A DNA stretch of 64,000 nt from positions 4,903,001 through 4,967,000 of the forward strand of contig CM073549.1 of assembly GCA_037074615.1 (NCBI GenBank), in the 5' to 3' direction. Shown piece after piece: positions 37,055-48,417 of this stretch. The stretch is from Leucaena leucocephala. Taxonomy: Eukaryota > Streptophyta > Magnoliopsida > Fabales > Fabaceae. The notes under the pieces are model-generated. The model was not told the DNA's origin, did not search any database, and worked only from the letters and a program-made list of their open reading frames with translations. Position 1 is the first letter of the stretch. The number at the start of each line of letters is the position of its first letter. Made by a program: the position numbers and the translations under genes.

Positions 37055-37205
37055 TGATGGGATATACGAAAATACTCGCACACCTTTATTGATCAATTGA
37101 ACATGTATATATACACACACTAATTGAAACTGTGGCCCCGTATCTAATATAAGATTTGTTACAAAACTCGTGGGCCTTGAGCCCAAACTCCTATCCTTGC
37201 TAATA
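37055..37205 (-). repeat. Copia 1 3' LTR
   Basis: 151 bp, identical by eye to the right LTR. It lies just beyond the polypurine tract at about 37206-37217. Confidence 0.9.
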
Positions 37206-37219
37206 CTCCCCCTCAAGTT

Positions 37220-40200
37220 GGGGGCTAAATATATTAATAGAGCCCAGCTTGCACAGCAACTTGGATTGTGTAGCTTTTCCTACTGGCTTGGTTAATATGT
37301 CTGCCTCTTAATCTCCAGATTTCAAATGCACTAATTTAATCAATTTATCTTGCAACTTTTCACGAACAAAGTGTAAATCAATCTCTATGTGCTTCGTTCT
37401 TTCATGAAACACTGGATTAGAAGCTATATGAATAGCTGCCTTACTATCACAGTATACATCCACTGGTTAAGAGTGTTCAACTCCAACTTCTTTAAGTAAG
37501 CCTACGAGCCAAACCACTTCCGCCACAGCTGCAGCAAGTTCTCTATATTCTGCTTCAGCTGATGAACGAGACACTGTAGTCTGCTTCTTGGTTTTCCACT
37601 TGATAAGAGATCCTCCCAGCTTTAATAAGTAACCCGTTACTGATCTTCTTGTGGATCCACATGCACCCCAATCAGCATCACAATAACAAGTAAGTTCTAG
37701 GCTTCGCGAAGAATTAATAAGCACTCCCAGCCCTGGGGTTCCTTTCAGATATCTGACAACATTCATTGCTGCACTCATGTGAGCCTTCATGGGGTTCGCC
37801 ATATGTTGACTAAGAACCTGTACAGAGAAGCAAATGTCAGAACGGGTAGCAGTTAAATATATCAACCTACCTACCAGCCGTCTATACTTCTCAGGATCTG
37901 TCAACAAATCAGATTCCTTATCTTTCCCTTCTTCATATGCCAACAATTTCAAATCTTGAGGCATTGGAATGGAGAGTGGCTTGCAGCCGCTCATGCCTGT
38001 ATCAGCCAACAAATCCAGCACATATTTTCTTTGTGATAACACTATCCCTTTCTTAGATTTAGCTATTTCAATACCAAGAAAATATTTCATTAATCCCAAA
38101 TCTTTTATTTTGAAATTATCATGCAAATATTGCTTGACCTCCCTGATTTTAACTTCTGAACTGCCTGTGATTAATAGATCATCAACATAGACTAAAACAA
38201 ATACTATATCATCCTTATACTTCTTATAAAAAAGTGAATAATCATGTTTACCTTGTATGAATCCTCCTTGAATTAGAGCTATAGATAATTTTGTATTCCA
38301 TTGCCTAGATGCTTGCTTCAAGCCATATAATGATTTTTTAAGTCTACAAGCCATGTTCCCTCTTTCTTTATTAAAGCCTTGGGGTATGCTCATGTATATT
38401 TCCTCATCAAGGTCTCCCTGCAAAAATGCATTATGGACATCCATATGGTACAAGTTCCAATTATATAATGCAGCAAATTTGATTATTATCCTAATGGTTG
38501 TCATTTTTACTACCGGAGAGAATGTCTCATGATAATCTATCCCTTCCTTTTGACTGTATCCTTTGGCTACTAATCTTGCCTTATACTTATCTATCTTTCC
38601 TTGTGAGTCATATTTAATTTTAAATACCTATTTACATCCTATGGCCTTCCTACCTCTCGGAAGCGGAACAACTTCCCAAGTCCCATTATTTTCTAATGCC
38701 TGTATTTCTATTTGCATTGCTTCAACCCATCTAGGATCTTGCATGGCTTGCTCATAAGTTGAGGGTTCAATAGCAGAATCTATGTGACATAAATAACACA
38801 AATGTGATGCAGAAATATTAGAATAAGATATGCAGTTATCAATAGGATATAAACATTTACCTCTATTCTGAGAAGGTGCCAACCCTGCAAAAACAATCAG
38901 ATTGCATACATAATCCTTTGACCATATAGGTGATTTTCTTTCTCTATGTGATCTGTTATGCACATTGTTAGTTTGTCTCATATTCTCTGATTGCTGATTA
39001 TTTAGACCTTCCTGGTTTTGATCGGTTAGGACTGCTTCTGCATTTTTGTCATCTTTGCTTTGTAATCTATTGAAGGAGATTTCTACAGGATCAAACATGA
39101 AAGGGTCTCTAATCGTTTGTGTATTCACTCCCCCTGGCTCATTGTGTCTTAATTCTTTAAAAGGAAATTGCTCTTCACAGAATGTGACATGTCTACTAAT
39201 GAAAATTTCCTTTGTTTTAAGATTAAGCAAAAGAAAGCCTTTCTGATTATTTGGGTAGCCTAAGAACACACATGCTATAGTTCTGGGCAGAAACTTATCT
39301 GTAACACATAGGTTTGTTGCATAAGCCAAACAACCAAATATCCTTAGATTTTCATAGTTTACTTTCTTACCATAAACTCTCTCATAAGAACCTTAGAAGG
39401 AATTCTATTTATCACATAAGCTGCCATCCTGATGCATTCTCCCCAGTATTGGATTGGAATTCCTGACTGTATTATTAGGCTTCTAGCGACCTGAACTAAC
39501 GTTCTGTGTTTCCTCTCGACCACCCCGTTCTGTTGAGGGGTGTATGGACATGTAGTCTCATGTAAGATTCCCTTCTCCCCAAAATACTGTGAAACTTGAT
39601 TATTAATGAATTCTGTTCCATTATCACTCCTAACTTTCTTTATTTTAACTGAAAATTGGTTCAAAACATATGCAACAAAGGTTTTAATATGGTTAATAGT
39701 GTCTGATTTAGACCTCATTAGAAAAATCCAAACAGCTCTTGAAAAATCATCGACTATTGTGAGAAAGTACTGTTGACCTTGATGTGTGGGAGTCCTATAT
39801 GGTCCCCACACATCCATATGGATCAATTCAAAACAGGAAACTGATTTAATGGAACTAGAAATAAAGGGAAGCTTTGTTTGTTTTGATTGGATACAGATAT
39901 CACAAAATTTGTTTAAGGACACATCCTTATCCTTTACAATATGCAGATGTTTCAGTACAGGGAGAGGTGCATGTCCTAGTCTATTATGCAGCAGCCACAT
40001 ATCAGCAGGTTTATGTAAAGCTTGGGAATCACGATTTGCAAAATTCAAAACATCACATTTTGACTTTATTTCTAATATGTAAAGGTCCTCTATGAGTCTA
40101 CCAATCGCCTTCACTTTCCCATCCTAAAGGCCCTGTATAGTGCAATAATCAGGAAAGAATGCTAACATGCAGTGCTGTTCCCTAGTTAGTTTAGGGACTG

Positions 40201-41511
40201 AGATAAGATTAAATTTTAATTGTGAAGTATAAAGGACATTAGTGAGCATAATTTCATCAGTGAGCCTAATGCTACCTATGTGAGTGACCCCCATTCTTTC
40301 TCCATTTGGTATCTGAATTGTTTTAATATAGCTATCATTTTTCTTATAACTATAAAATAGTGATAGATTTCCTACCATGTGAGTAGTAGCTCCCGAGTCT
40401 ATTACCCAAGTGATGTGTGTGCTATTAGAATGAGTGGGATTAACCAAACCTGTTGCAGTACCAGTCAAGGCTTGTTCATTGATTTCTGAATCTCTTTTCA
40501 GGATGCCCAGAAGTTTATCGTACTGCTCCTTAGTAAAGGTTGGTGCAGTTGTTGTATCTACCACTGACAGTGCTCCTCTTTCATTGTTCTCATCTGTCCC
40601 CAGCTGATTGGCTGTGGCAGTGTTGCTTCGTTTGCTTCTATTTCCTTTGAAATCTGCAGGGTAACCAACTATTTCCCAACAGACATCCTTGGTGTGCCCC
40701 TTTTGTGACAGTGGGTACACTCTGGAAGGGGGCCTCCACGTCCTCTACCAGAACGTCCTCTACCCCTTCCTCTACTATTCATTGCAATCCCTTCAATAGG
40801 GTTGCTTCTGGGGGCATTGGTTATTGACCTTTGGGCTTCATCTTCCGTCACCATCGCAAAGGCTTGATTCACCGAAGGGAGGGGACTCATCATCAGTATC
40901 TGACTTCGTGCTGTCCCATAACTGTCATTCAAGCCAAGGAGAAATTGCAACAATTTTTGTTGCTGTATCATGTCTGCATATATCTTCGATGTCTCACACT
41001 TGCATGATGGTATGGGGAACAACATAGTCTGTTCTTCCCATAACTCCTTCAATCTTGAATAATAAGCTGAGACAGTGAGTGAATCTTGTCGAAGGTTGTT
41101 ACCTATTTCCCTGTGAATATAGAAGATCCTGGAACCGGTGAGTTTGTCAAATCTTTCCTTGAGATCAGTCCATACCAGGTAGGCGTCTTGATAGAACATA
41201 ACACTGCTGGCCAAATCTTTAGATATTGAATTCAATATCCAGGAAAGAACCACAGCATTACACTGTTCCCATTGGTCGTGGAGTGATGCAGCCTGGGACT
41301 CCTTTGTACAGGTTTTGTCAATAAACCCTAATTTGTGTTTCCCTCTGAGAGCAATCCGCATGGCACGGGACCATACAGTGTAATTGTCACTGCCTGTCAG
41401 AGTGTGTTGAATAATGGTCGTACCTTGGGTCTCGGACGGATGAAGGAACAAAGGGTGCGTGAACGTCAGCTGTTCTGCAGAGGGACCATCGGACTCCTTC
41501 TTGGTATTCAT
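37220..41511 (-). pseudogene. Copia 1 gag-pol, broken
   Basis: Gag opens at 41511 (MNTKKESDGPS) and contains a copia-type gag domain (SDNYTVWSRAMRIAL) and an Arg/Gly-rich tail. The zinc knuckle (CTHCHK..GHTKD) is split by a frameshift near 40690. Protease (VIDSGATTHM), integrase (HNRLGH, CDIC, MDVWGPY, DNGTEF, VERKHR), reverse transcriptase (NAFLQGDL, YVDDLLITG) and RNase H (CDADWG) follow in copia order. Stops interrupt it at 40124-40126, 38628-38630, 37467-37469 and 37308-37310. A second frameshift lies near 39388. Several stops fit C-to-T changes. It cannot make its own polyprotein. Confidence 0.9.
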
Positions 41512-42081
41512 AGTGCTGAAATTTGCCTTATTCGTAGACAAGGGTGAATCAGTTTGGTAGGTGGAATTCTGTGGTTGCTTTGACAGTGTCGCGACCCCTT
41601 TCTCAGGATCAAGCTTGCTGATAGATCTTGATTTTCTGTATTTCTGTTTGATGAACCTTTCAGTAAGTGGTATCCACAGCTAGAATCTCTTGTTGCTACT
41701 GTGGCAAGTTTGCGGTGCTCGCGCGGTGTCTCGCCCTCTCCTACGCTCACGACCTTGATGGCAGATCTTGATTTCCTGCACTTCTATTTGATGAATCTTT
41801 TAATAAGTGGTATCCACAGTCGGAATCCCTTGTTACTGCTGCTGGAAGTTTGTGGTGCTAGCGCGGCGTCTTGCCCTCGCTCAAGCTCACGACTTCTCAG
41901 GCTAGATCATCTTCAGATATCCTACTACAAAGCCCAGTTGCTGTCGCGATTCTTTTCTTTCTTGTTTTTCTGTCACGATTCTTTTCTTTCTTGTTTTTCT
42001 GTTGCGGTGATTTGTGGGTCTTTATCGGTTTTGGGCCCTACCACACTTTTGGGTCCCCAAGAGTTGATGGCTCTGGTACCA
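41512..42081 (-). other. Copia 1 leader with internal duplications
   Basis: Untranslated leader between the primer-binding site and gag. It holds a 140-bp tandem duplication (41614-41753 and 41754-41893; both contain 'taagtggtatccacag') and a shorter repeat of 'attcttttctttcttgtttt' at about 41950-42000. Confidence 0.7.
41614..41893. repeat. 140-bp tandem duplication in copia 1 leader
   Basis: Two adjacent units, starting 'cttgctgatagatcttgatt' and 'cttgatggcagatcttgatt', match along their length with scattered differences and both end in 'ctcacgac'. Confidence 0.75.
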
Positions 42082-42232
42082 TGATGGGATATACGAAAAT
42101 ACTCGCACACCTTTATTGATCAATTGAACATGTATATATACACACACTAATTGAAACTGTGGCCCCGTATCTAATATAAGATTTGTTACAAAACTCGTGG
42201 GCCTTGAGCCCAAACTCCTATCCTTGCTAATA
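42082..42232 (-). repeat. Copia 1 5' LTR
   Basis: 151 bp, identical by eye to the left LTR. On the minus strand it is followed directly by the tRNA-iMet primer-binding site. Confidence 0.9.
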
Positions 42233-42237
42233 CACAC

Positions 42238-42601
42238 ATTTTCATAAATTCATTTAGGATCGTGTACTGAAGCAGAACAATGGGTTATCTATAAAGGTCT
42301 AAATCTTGTTTGGGAGCTAGGATTTAAGAACATTATCCTGGAAACAGATGCGAAGAATGTTGTGCAAATTATGTCTAATCGGACTATTCATGCTTCCAGC
42401 CTTTTGCTTTCAAAGATATATGATCTTTTGATTCTTCCATGGAAGCTTGAGATCCACCATATTGCTAGACAGCAAAATAAAGTGGCTGATACTCTAGCGA
42501 AGGACGGATTGACTAACACGTCGATATTTCATTCATGTCCTTCACATTTAGTATCCCTTGTTAGTAAAGATTGTTTGGGAATTAATCCCCACGTAGATTA
42601 G
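42238..42601 (+). pseudogene. LINE-type RNase H remnant beside copia 1
   Basis: One open frame from about 42257 to 42601 encodes an RNase H-like domain end: TEAEQWVIYKGLNLVWELG, NIILETDAKNVV and HIARQQNKVADTLAKDG. Glu, Asp and the final Asp of the fold are visible. The first part is missing, since copia 1 was inserted directly upstream and the left flank does not continue the domain. It resembles the C-terminal RNase H of plant LINE polyproteins. It is probably non-functional. Confidence 0.65.
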
Positions 42602-42760
42602 TTGTATTGATTTTGGGTGTTCAACCTTCACATGTACCAAAAAAATAAATAAATTCATTCTGTAAGAGGCTATATATATTTTCGTTGAAAATTATTTTGA
42701 AGGTATTTGATTAAATTTAATTTGATTTACGGCTAGTTTCCTTCATAGCTAAAATTATTA
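42602..42760. other. Short intergenic stretch
   Basis: AT-rich. A run of 'aaaataaataaat' follows the RNase H frame, perhaps the tail of the old LINE. Confidence 0.4.
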
Positions 42761-43016
42761 CTCCTCTCATCCTTAAGAAGACCTTTATAATTAATTTAAT
42801 TAGATTAAGAAAATTAATTAAATTAATTAATATAGTGTATTTTATCTAAAATATCCTAATTATCTCTATTAACTCTTCATTCCCCTTCTTTTTTAGTTAT
42901 TGTGGAGAGAGTATTAATAAGAACAATTTAAAAAAATAATAAAAATAAAAAATATATTTTATAATTAGAACTAAAATTAATTTTTTAATTATATTATATA
43001 TTTAGAATTAGAGAAG
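42761..43016. mobile_element. Stowaway-like MITE flanked by TA
   Basis: Ends 'ctcctctcatccttaag' and, on the complement of the right end, 'cttctctaattctaaat' pair as terminal inverted repeats. TA stands at 42759-42760 and 43017-43018. It is AT-rich and non-coding. Confidence 0.55.
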
Positions 43017-43018
43017 TA

Positions 43019-45629
43019 ATTCATTTGGTTTTACATTGAAAATAAAAACTATCAAAACCATAACTTATTCTTTTTAATGAAATAACTTATTTTTATGAAG
43101 AAGAAAGAGAAAAACAACGCTGAAACTCACTTTATTAAAAGTAGATATCATAAAAAAGTGTATAATTATATTACTTACTTTTAAGCATGATAAAAAGCAA
43201 AAGCGTACGTTGCCGTCCTGCTGGTCATGGATCATGTATGTGTCTCTTAGTGAGGCAGCAAAGGAATAATATAGCTGGAAAATTTTGTCTTTAATATGAT
43301 AAGTGACAAATATTGTTACAGAATTTTTTAGAAAAATGTTAAGCTCACCTATAATTTAAAGGTAGAGTAAAATCTCCCTTCCTCCTAGGCGATACTAATG
43401 TCGGGCAAGGCGAGTGGTCAATTACCCTCAGGCGTAAATCTAGGCACTTAAGAGTTAGGATGCCTCCCAAACGAGCTCAACTTTTATTTTCACTAATTTT
43501 TATAAACTGAAGTTTAGATAAAATTCTATGATTCAAATTTAAATAAATTTTTATATAAAAAATTTAGTTGAATAAAAATTTGTTCTAATGATAAATTGAA
43601 AAGTGAATTTGATAGGTATAAGTCTAAAGAAAAGATAAAAATCAAAAGGTAGAAAGAAAAAAAAAATTATTTCAATTTTAAAGTGACTTTTGAAAAAAAA
43701 AATCAGTGAGAAATACTTATATATTTTAGGAGTGTCATATCATTTAAATTATGTCTAATCAAAATATAATAATTTAATATATTTTAATCATAGTTGGCTG
43801 ACAGAGCATATGAAACAATTTATATTTTTTTAGACATAGTTGATTTTATGTGATTCCTATAATTTGATCCTCCTCCACCGGTTGTTGTACGAAGGTGGTA
43901 GACATAAGTAACCTGAACTTAATTTCCATGCTCATCGTTGTAATCAGATCTATGTTGTCTAATTAAATTTTTGAAGATAAAGATAATAAAAATCAAATAT
44001 ATGTCAAGATTATATTGTAGTAGCACCGAAATCACTTCCATCCAATTTACTTCCATGCTATAGATTTTGACAAAGTCAATTCAGATCTTAAATGATGGTT
44101 GTCATACATACTAACTGCCAATTTGGTTCAATTCTTGGGGAGTACGGAAAGGAACAGAAAAAAGAAAAAAAAAAGGAATGGGATAAAAAATACCGAACAA
44201 GTGGATGTTTTGTTCATATTAGAAAAGAAAATAGTTTGATAAAAAAAATTATATTTGGTTAGTTAAAAGTGATATGAAATTAGATAGAAAAATATACAAA
44301 TAATCATATTGCCTTTAATGAGTATTTAATATTAATTTGATGTTATAATTTTAAAATAAAAATATTAAAACTTCAATTACTCAAATAATAATTATTAATT
44401 CATAAAAATTATAATCTAATAAATAAAAATATTCAATATAAATTTAAAAATTACAGAAAAAAGTAAATGATGAAAATGAATAACATAAATACAAAAATGA
44501 AGATCAAAATATACAAGTTGTGCATAGACCTTTGAAGAGAATATTGATTTACAGGAGTATATATGGATTATAGAGGTGTCTATACTTAAATTTAGTTTAT
44601 TTGGTCAAAAGTTCTAACATGTAACATGCTGAATGGAACAATAAAACATAAAGTTACTTAGTGAGCGGAAATGGACTTTGCACTATGAAATGGATGTACG
44701 AATAATTAAATGTAATTTTATTTAGTTTCGTAATTTTAATTTCGGTAGTTTATTTGCAGCAACTATCTCCTATATACAACAACTCCTACTTTTAAATTCA
44801 AAAATCTATTTTATAATTACTTCGTTTGATTCTTTATAAACGAAATTGCTTTAAAAATAACTTACGTTCCATCTTCATCAGAAAAAAAAAATAGATTTAA
44901 CAAAATTAAATTATTTCAGTACACTAAAATAGATTTTTGTAAAAGAAATCTATTTTTAGTACTGCATTAAAATCAATTTTTCGTTACGAAGATCTCTATT
45001 TTTAGTAGTGTAAAATAAAGTAATTTAGAAACTTAATTACTACAATCAATTGCATGTAACCAAATCCATTTCGTATAAATAAAATTAATTTCACTCCTCA
45101 GAATCAATTTCATTGTTGAGAGAAGATTTCATTTTATTTAGTAATGTAATGCATAATTATACCTAAATTAATTTTTAGAGTAAAAAATAATTTTAAATGA
45201 TACAACTATCCTCTGCCACGGAGATCTTCAAAGCTAGAGAGGATGCTTTCAAAACTCCAACAGTAACATCTTCATATATAAAAAGGAGGGGCAAATTTAT
45301 GTTTTGAATTTTTCCACCTGCAAGGAAAAATCAGATCCCACCAAAGTGGTGGGAACATATTTTCTCTTAAATAATAAAAAAATTTCCTTGGGCCGGAAAA
45401 ATAACTTCCCAAGAAAATTGGCCAACCAAATAGTTGTCCAGTAGAAAATTCAGATTTTCCAATCACCTCTCCCCATTTTCTATGAACCAAACAAGCTGTA
45501 CCTTTAAATTGTAGGTTTGTGGCGATAGTTGTCATACTGAAACTGAAACTAAAATTAAAACTAACCATTTTCAACTTAAAAAGTCAATTTATGTCTTAAA
45601 TGATACTTAGCATAGGGGCAACTCATTTT
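43019..45629. other. Intergenic, no gene seen
   Basis: AT-rich non-coding DNA. Short foldback-like words occur (for example aaaatctatttt/aaaatagattt near 44805-45010). No gene or bounded element was identified. Confidence 0.45.
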
Positions 45630-45674
45630 GAGAACTTCTTAGGTGCACCTAATGCAGTAGCTTACTTCAACTTT

Positions 45675-46134
45675 GGGAAAAATGATAAAAACAAAACCAT
45701 TTAAAATTTAAAAGGATAAAAAGTGCCCATAAATTTAGAAAAAGATAGATTGGGCATCCTGCCTAATCTGTCATTTAAAAATTATTATGCACAGTTACAA
45801 ATACTATTATGGGAGTTACAAATACCATTGGCAGAGTTACAAATAAAAAATGAAATTGTACTTTTTACAACTCTGTCAATTATATTTGCAACTCTTATAA
45901 TGGTATTTACAACTTTTTCAATGGTATTTACAACTCTGCTAGTTGTATTTAAATTCCTATAATAGTATTTATAACTCTGCTAATGGTATTTATAACTCCC
46001 ATAATAGTATTTGTAACTGTGCACAGTAATTTAGAAATGACAAATTGGGCCTCCTGCCCAATCTATCTTTTTAAAAATTTATAAGTCTTTTTTATCATTT
46101 TAAATTTTAAATAAGTTTATTTTGGTATTTTCCC
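45675..46134. mobile_element. Foldback MITE M, copy 1
   Basis: About 460 bp, starting gggaaaaatgataaaaac and ending ggtattttccc. The arms are inverted copies ('agattgggcatcctgcctaa' against the complement of 'gggcctcctgcccaatcta'). The inside is an array of 'taatggtatttacaactct'-like units facing both ways. It is inserted in the left arm of element A. The 9-bp flanks do not match well. Confidence 0.7.
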
Positions 46135-46473
46135 TAAACTCTACCCAATAAAAATATTCCCCCTCAAGCAATTTTAATCCACATGTCAGCTGACTTATTT
46201 CCATTAATTTATTATTTTTAAAAGATAAAAATATTAGGATTTAGTAATTTCCTTTATTGCCCCTCTTCCCTCTTTCTCAATCCCTCGAAGCATCCACTAA
46301 CCAAAAATCAAATACAAATGAAGAATCAGAAAACAAGAAATCGGAGAAGAAGAAGAAGAAGCATTTTTTGGCTGTAGAAATTTTGTCCAATATTAGGATT
46401 TATAAACTTTAGACTGAAAGGTTACTATATAAAACAAGAATGTCATTAATAGAATAGGCTGAATCCCATATCA

Positions 46474-46815
46474 TTGTCATATTCCTCTTTCTCCTCCACA
46501 TCAGCTAGAGTGGCGGCGGCGCACCACCCAACACGGCGAGCAAATACACAGCGATCACCTTCATATTCTGGGAGTACAGAGATCTGGTCCGGAGTGATTA
46601 AGAGGGAACGAGCAGCGAATTCCGACAGAGACAGGCAAAGAAGAAGCTGTTATCCATATCTACAAAGTGGACAAAAAAAAAAAAGCACAGCGAATCGGAT
46701 CAACAACTTAAGATTACTGATGGACGATTTTTGCCGTCGCGAGCGAAGAATAGCTGTCGCCATCACCATAATCTGGGAAGATAATAGAGAGAATGAAGGG
46801 AGGGGGAGAGTTTGA
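46474..46815 (+). other. GC-rich open frame inside element A
   Basis: An open frame of about 110 codons runs through the GC-rich core. The translation is Arg/Ser-rich with no recognised domain. It lacks a convincing promoter. It could be a captured exon fragment or 5' UTR rather than a gene. Confidence 0.25.
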
Positions 46816-46990
46816 GAGTTGAGATGTAGAAAGGAGGGTCAGTGAAGGAAATTACCAAAACCTAACATTTTTATTTTTTTAAACTAATAAATTAATGAAA
46901 ATGAGTCAGATTAAAATTATTTGAGGTGGAGTGTTATTATTAGGTAGATTTTAAATGAGTTGGTGCATTAGGTGCATCTAAGAATTTCTC

Positions 46991-47352
46991 CTCTACGTAA
47001 ACCTATTGAATAAATATTGTGTGTAGGTTTGGTTTTTATTTTCTAAAGTTTATTTATTAAAAATTTTCATTTTCTAATTTTTTTCAGCCTTTATACATCT
47101 TATTCAGTCTATATTTCTCTATGTTCTCTCCCTAGTCATGGTGGTCATCTTTCCCCATTTAATTTGTAGTACAATTAAATTAAATTAATGAATAATGATC
47201 TATATTTATATACATAAAATTTTTGTTGAAAAATTTGTGCAAAGACATGCAATTTCCTAAAGCATGAATCATGAACTAATTTGGGTCAATTTTTAAATAC
47301 TATTTTTAATATCAAATTAATGAAATAATTGAAAATTGAAATTGGCTGTATA
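46991..47352. other. Intergenic between elements A and B
   Basis: AT-rich DNA with no gene. Confidence 0.5.
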
Positions 47353-47361
47353 TATGAGATA

Positions 47362-48408
47362 GGGAAAATCCTCAAAAAATACAATTTGTATTATGAAATT
47401 TTAAAAAAGGCATACGAATATATAAAAATATAGATTGGTTAAAAGTATCAATATATAATTCCAATATTTGTGAGAAAGATGAAAATACCCCTGAGTTGTG
47501 GGCATTAATTACTCTAGTAATAAAATTGATAACATGTATAATAATTTTAATCACTTCGATAATGAAGTTGACAACTCCCTCTAACAAGTTAGTTGTTTAA
47601 ATCATTGAATTATATTATAAGGTATTAACTATTTTAATAATAAAATTGATAATATGTGTAATAATTTTAACTATTTTATTGATAAAATTGACTACTTCGT
47701 TTGACAACTCAGTAGTACATGGACATTTACTAAACTAATAAGGAAATTGATAACACTTATAATAATTTTAACTATTTTAATAATGAGATTGACTACTTTC
47801 TTTAGGTTTAGGGGTAATTTTATCTTTTTTTCATAAATATTAAAATTTTAAATTGATACTTATAATTAAGGAAAAATACCAAAAAAAGACCATTTGAAAT
47901 TTAAAATGACAAAAAAGGCCCATAAATTTAGAAAAAGACAGATTGGGCAGGAGGCCCAATCTATCATTTAGAAATTACTGTGCATAGTTGCAAATACTAT
48001 TATGAGAGTTGCAAATACCATTGACAGAGTTGCAAATAAAAAATGAAATTATATTTTTTACAACTTTGTCAATGGTATTTGCAACTCTTATAATGGTATT
48101 TATAACTTTTTCAAAGGTATTTACAACTCTGCTAGTTGTATTTGAATTTCTATAATGGTATTTGTAACTCTGATAATGGTATTTACAACTCTCATAATGG
48201 TATTTACAACTGTGCACAGTAATTTAAAAATAATAGATTGGGCCTCCTACCCAATCTGTCTTTTTGAAAATTCATGGGCCCTTTTTGTCATTTTGAATTT
48301 TAAATGATCTTTTTTTAGCATTTTTCCTATAATTAATCTATCTTTTTATATATTTGTACGCTCTTTCTAAAATTTTATAGTTCAAATAGTATTTTTTAGA
48401 ATTTTCCC
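47362..48408. mobile_element. TIR element B with 9-bp target-site duplication
   Basis: It starts gggaaaatcc and ends gaattttccc. The 9-bp word tatgagata flanks it at 47353-47361 and 48409-48417. The long arms pair ('ggcatacgaatatataaaaa' against the complement of 'tttttatatatttgtacgct'). The inside holds repeated 'ataattttaactattttaat' and 'gataatgaagttgacaactc' words. Without the nested MITE it would be about 580 bp. Ends and duplication size fit the Mutator superfamily. Confidence 0.75.
47870..48327. mobile_element. Foldback MITE M, copy 2, nested in element B
   Basis: 458 bp, starting ggaaaaataccaaaaaaaga and ending tttttttagcatttttcc, with inverted arms. The 9-bp word tataattaa stands on both sides (47861-47869 and 48328-48336). 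It is close in sequence to copy 1 at 45675-46134, with the same internal units. It was inserted into element B after B itself had arrived. Confidence 0.8.
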
Positions 48409-48417
48409 TATGAGATA

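Larger units (their letters stand above)
37055..42232 (-). mobile_element. Ty1/copia retrotransposon 1, 5.2 kb, minus strand
   Basis: Full-length element with two LTRs of 151 bp (37055-37205 and 42082-42232) that are identical by eye. The 5-bp word cacac flanks it at 37050-37054 and 42233-42237. Next to the right LTR, on the minus strand, the primer-binding site reads tggtaccagagcca, matching the 3' end of initiator Met tRNA. Next to the left LTR the polypurine tract reads cttgagggggag. The LTR ends are TA...CA on the element strand rather than TG...CA. The order gag, protease, integrase, reverse transcriptase, RNase H identifies copia. The coding region is broken (see separate entry). Confidence 0.92.
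45630..46990. mobile_element. Large TIR element A, possibly Pack-MULE-like
   Basis: The left end 'gagaacttcttaggtgcacc' pairs with the complement of the right end 'gagaaattcttagatgcacc'. The pairing runs on for about 170 bp, up to about 46290 on the left (after removing the nested MITE) and 46830 on the right, for instance 'ttccattaatttattatttt' against 'ttcattaatttattagttt'. Between the arms lies a GC-rich block (about 46490-46815) unlike its surroundings, which may be captured host sequence. No clear target-site duplication was found. Long inverted ends suggest the Mutator superfamily. Confidence 0.6.

Noticed and set aside
45621..46999. Target-site duplication for element A
   Set aside because: The 9-bp flanks (actcatttt and ctctacgta) do not match.
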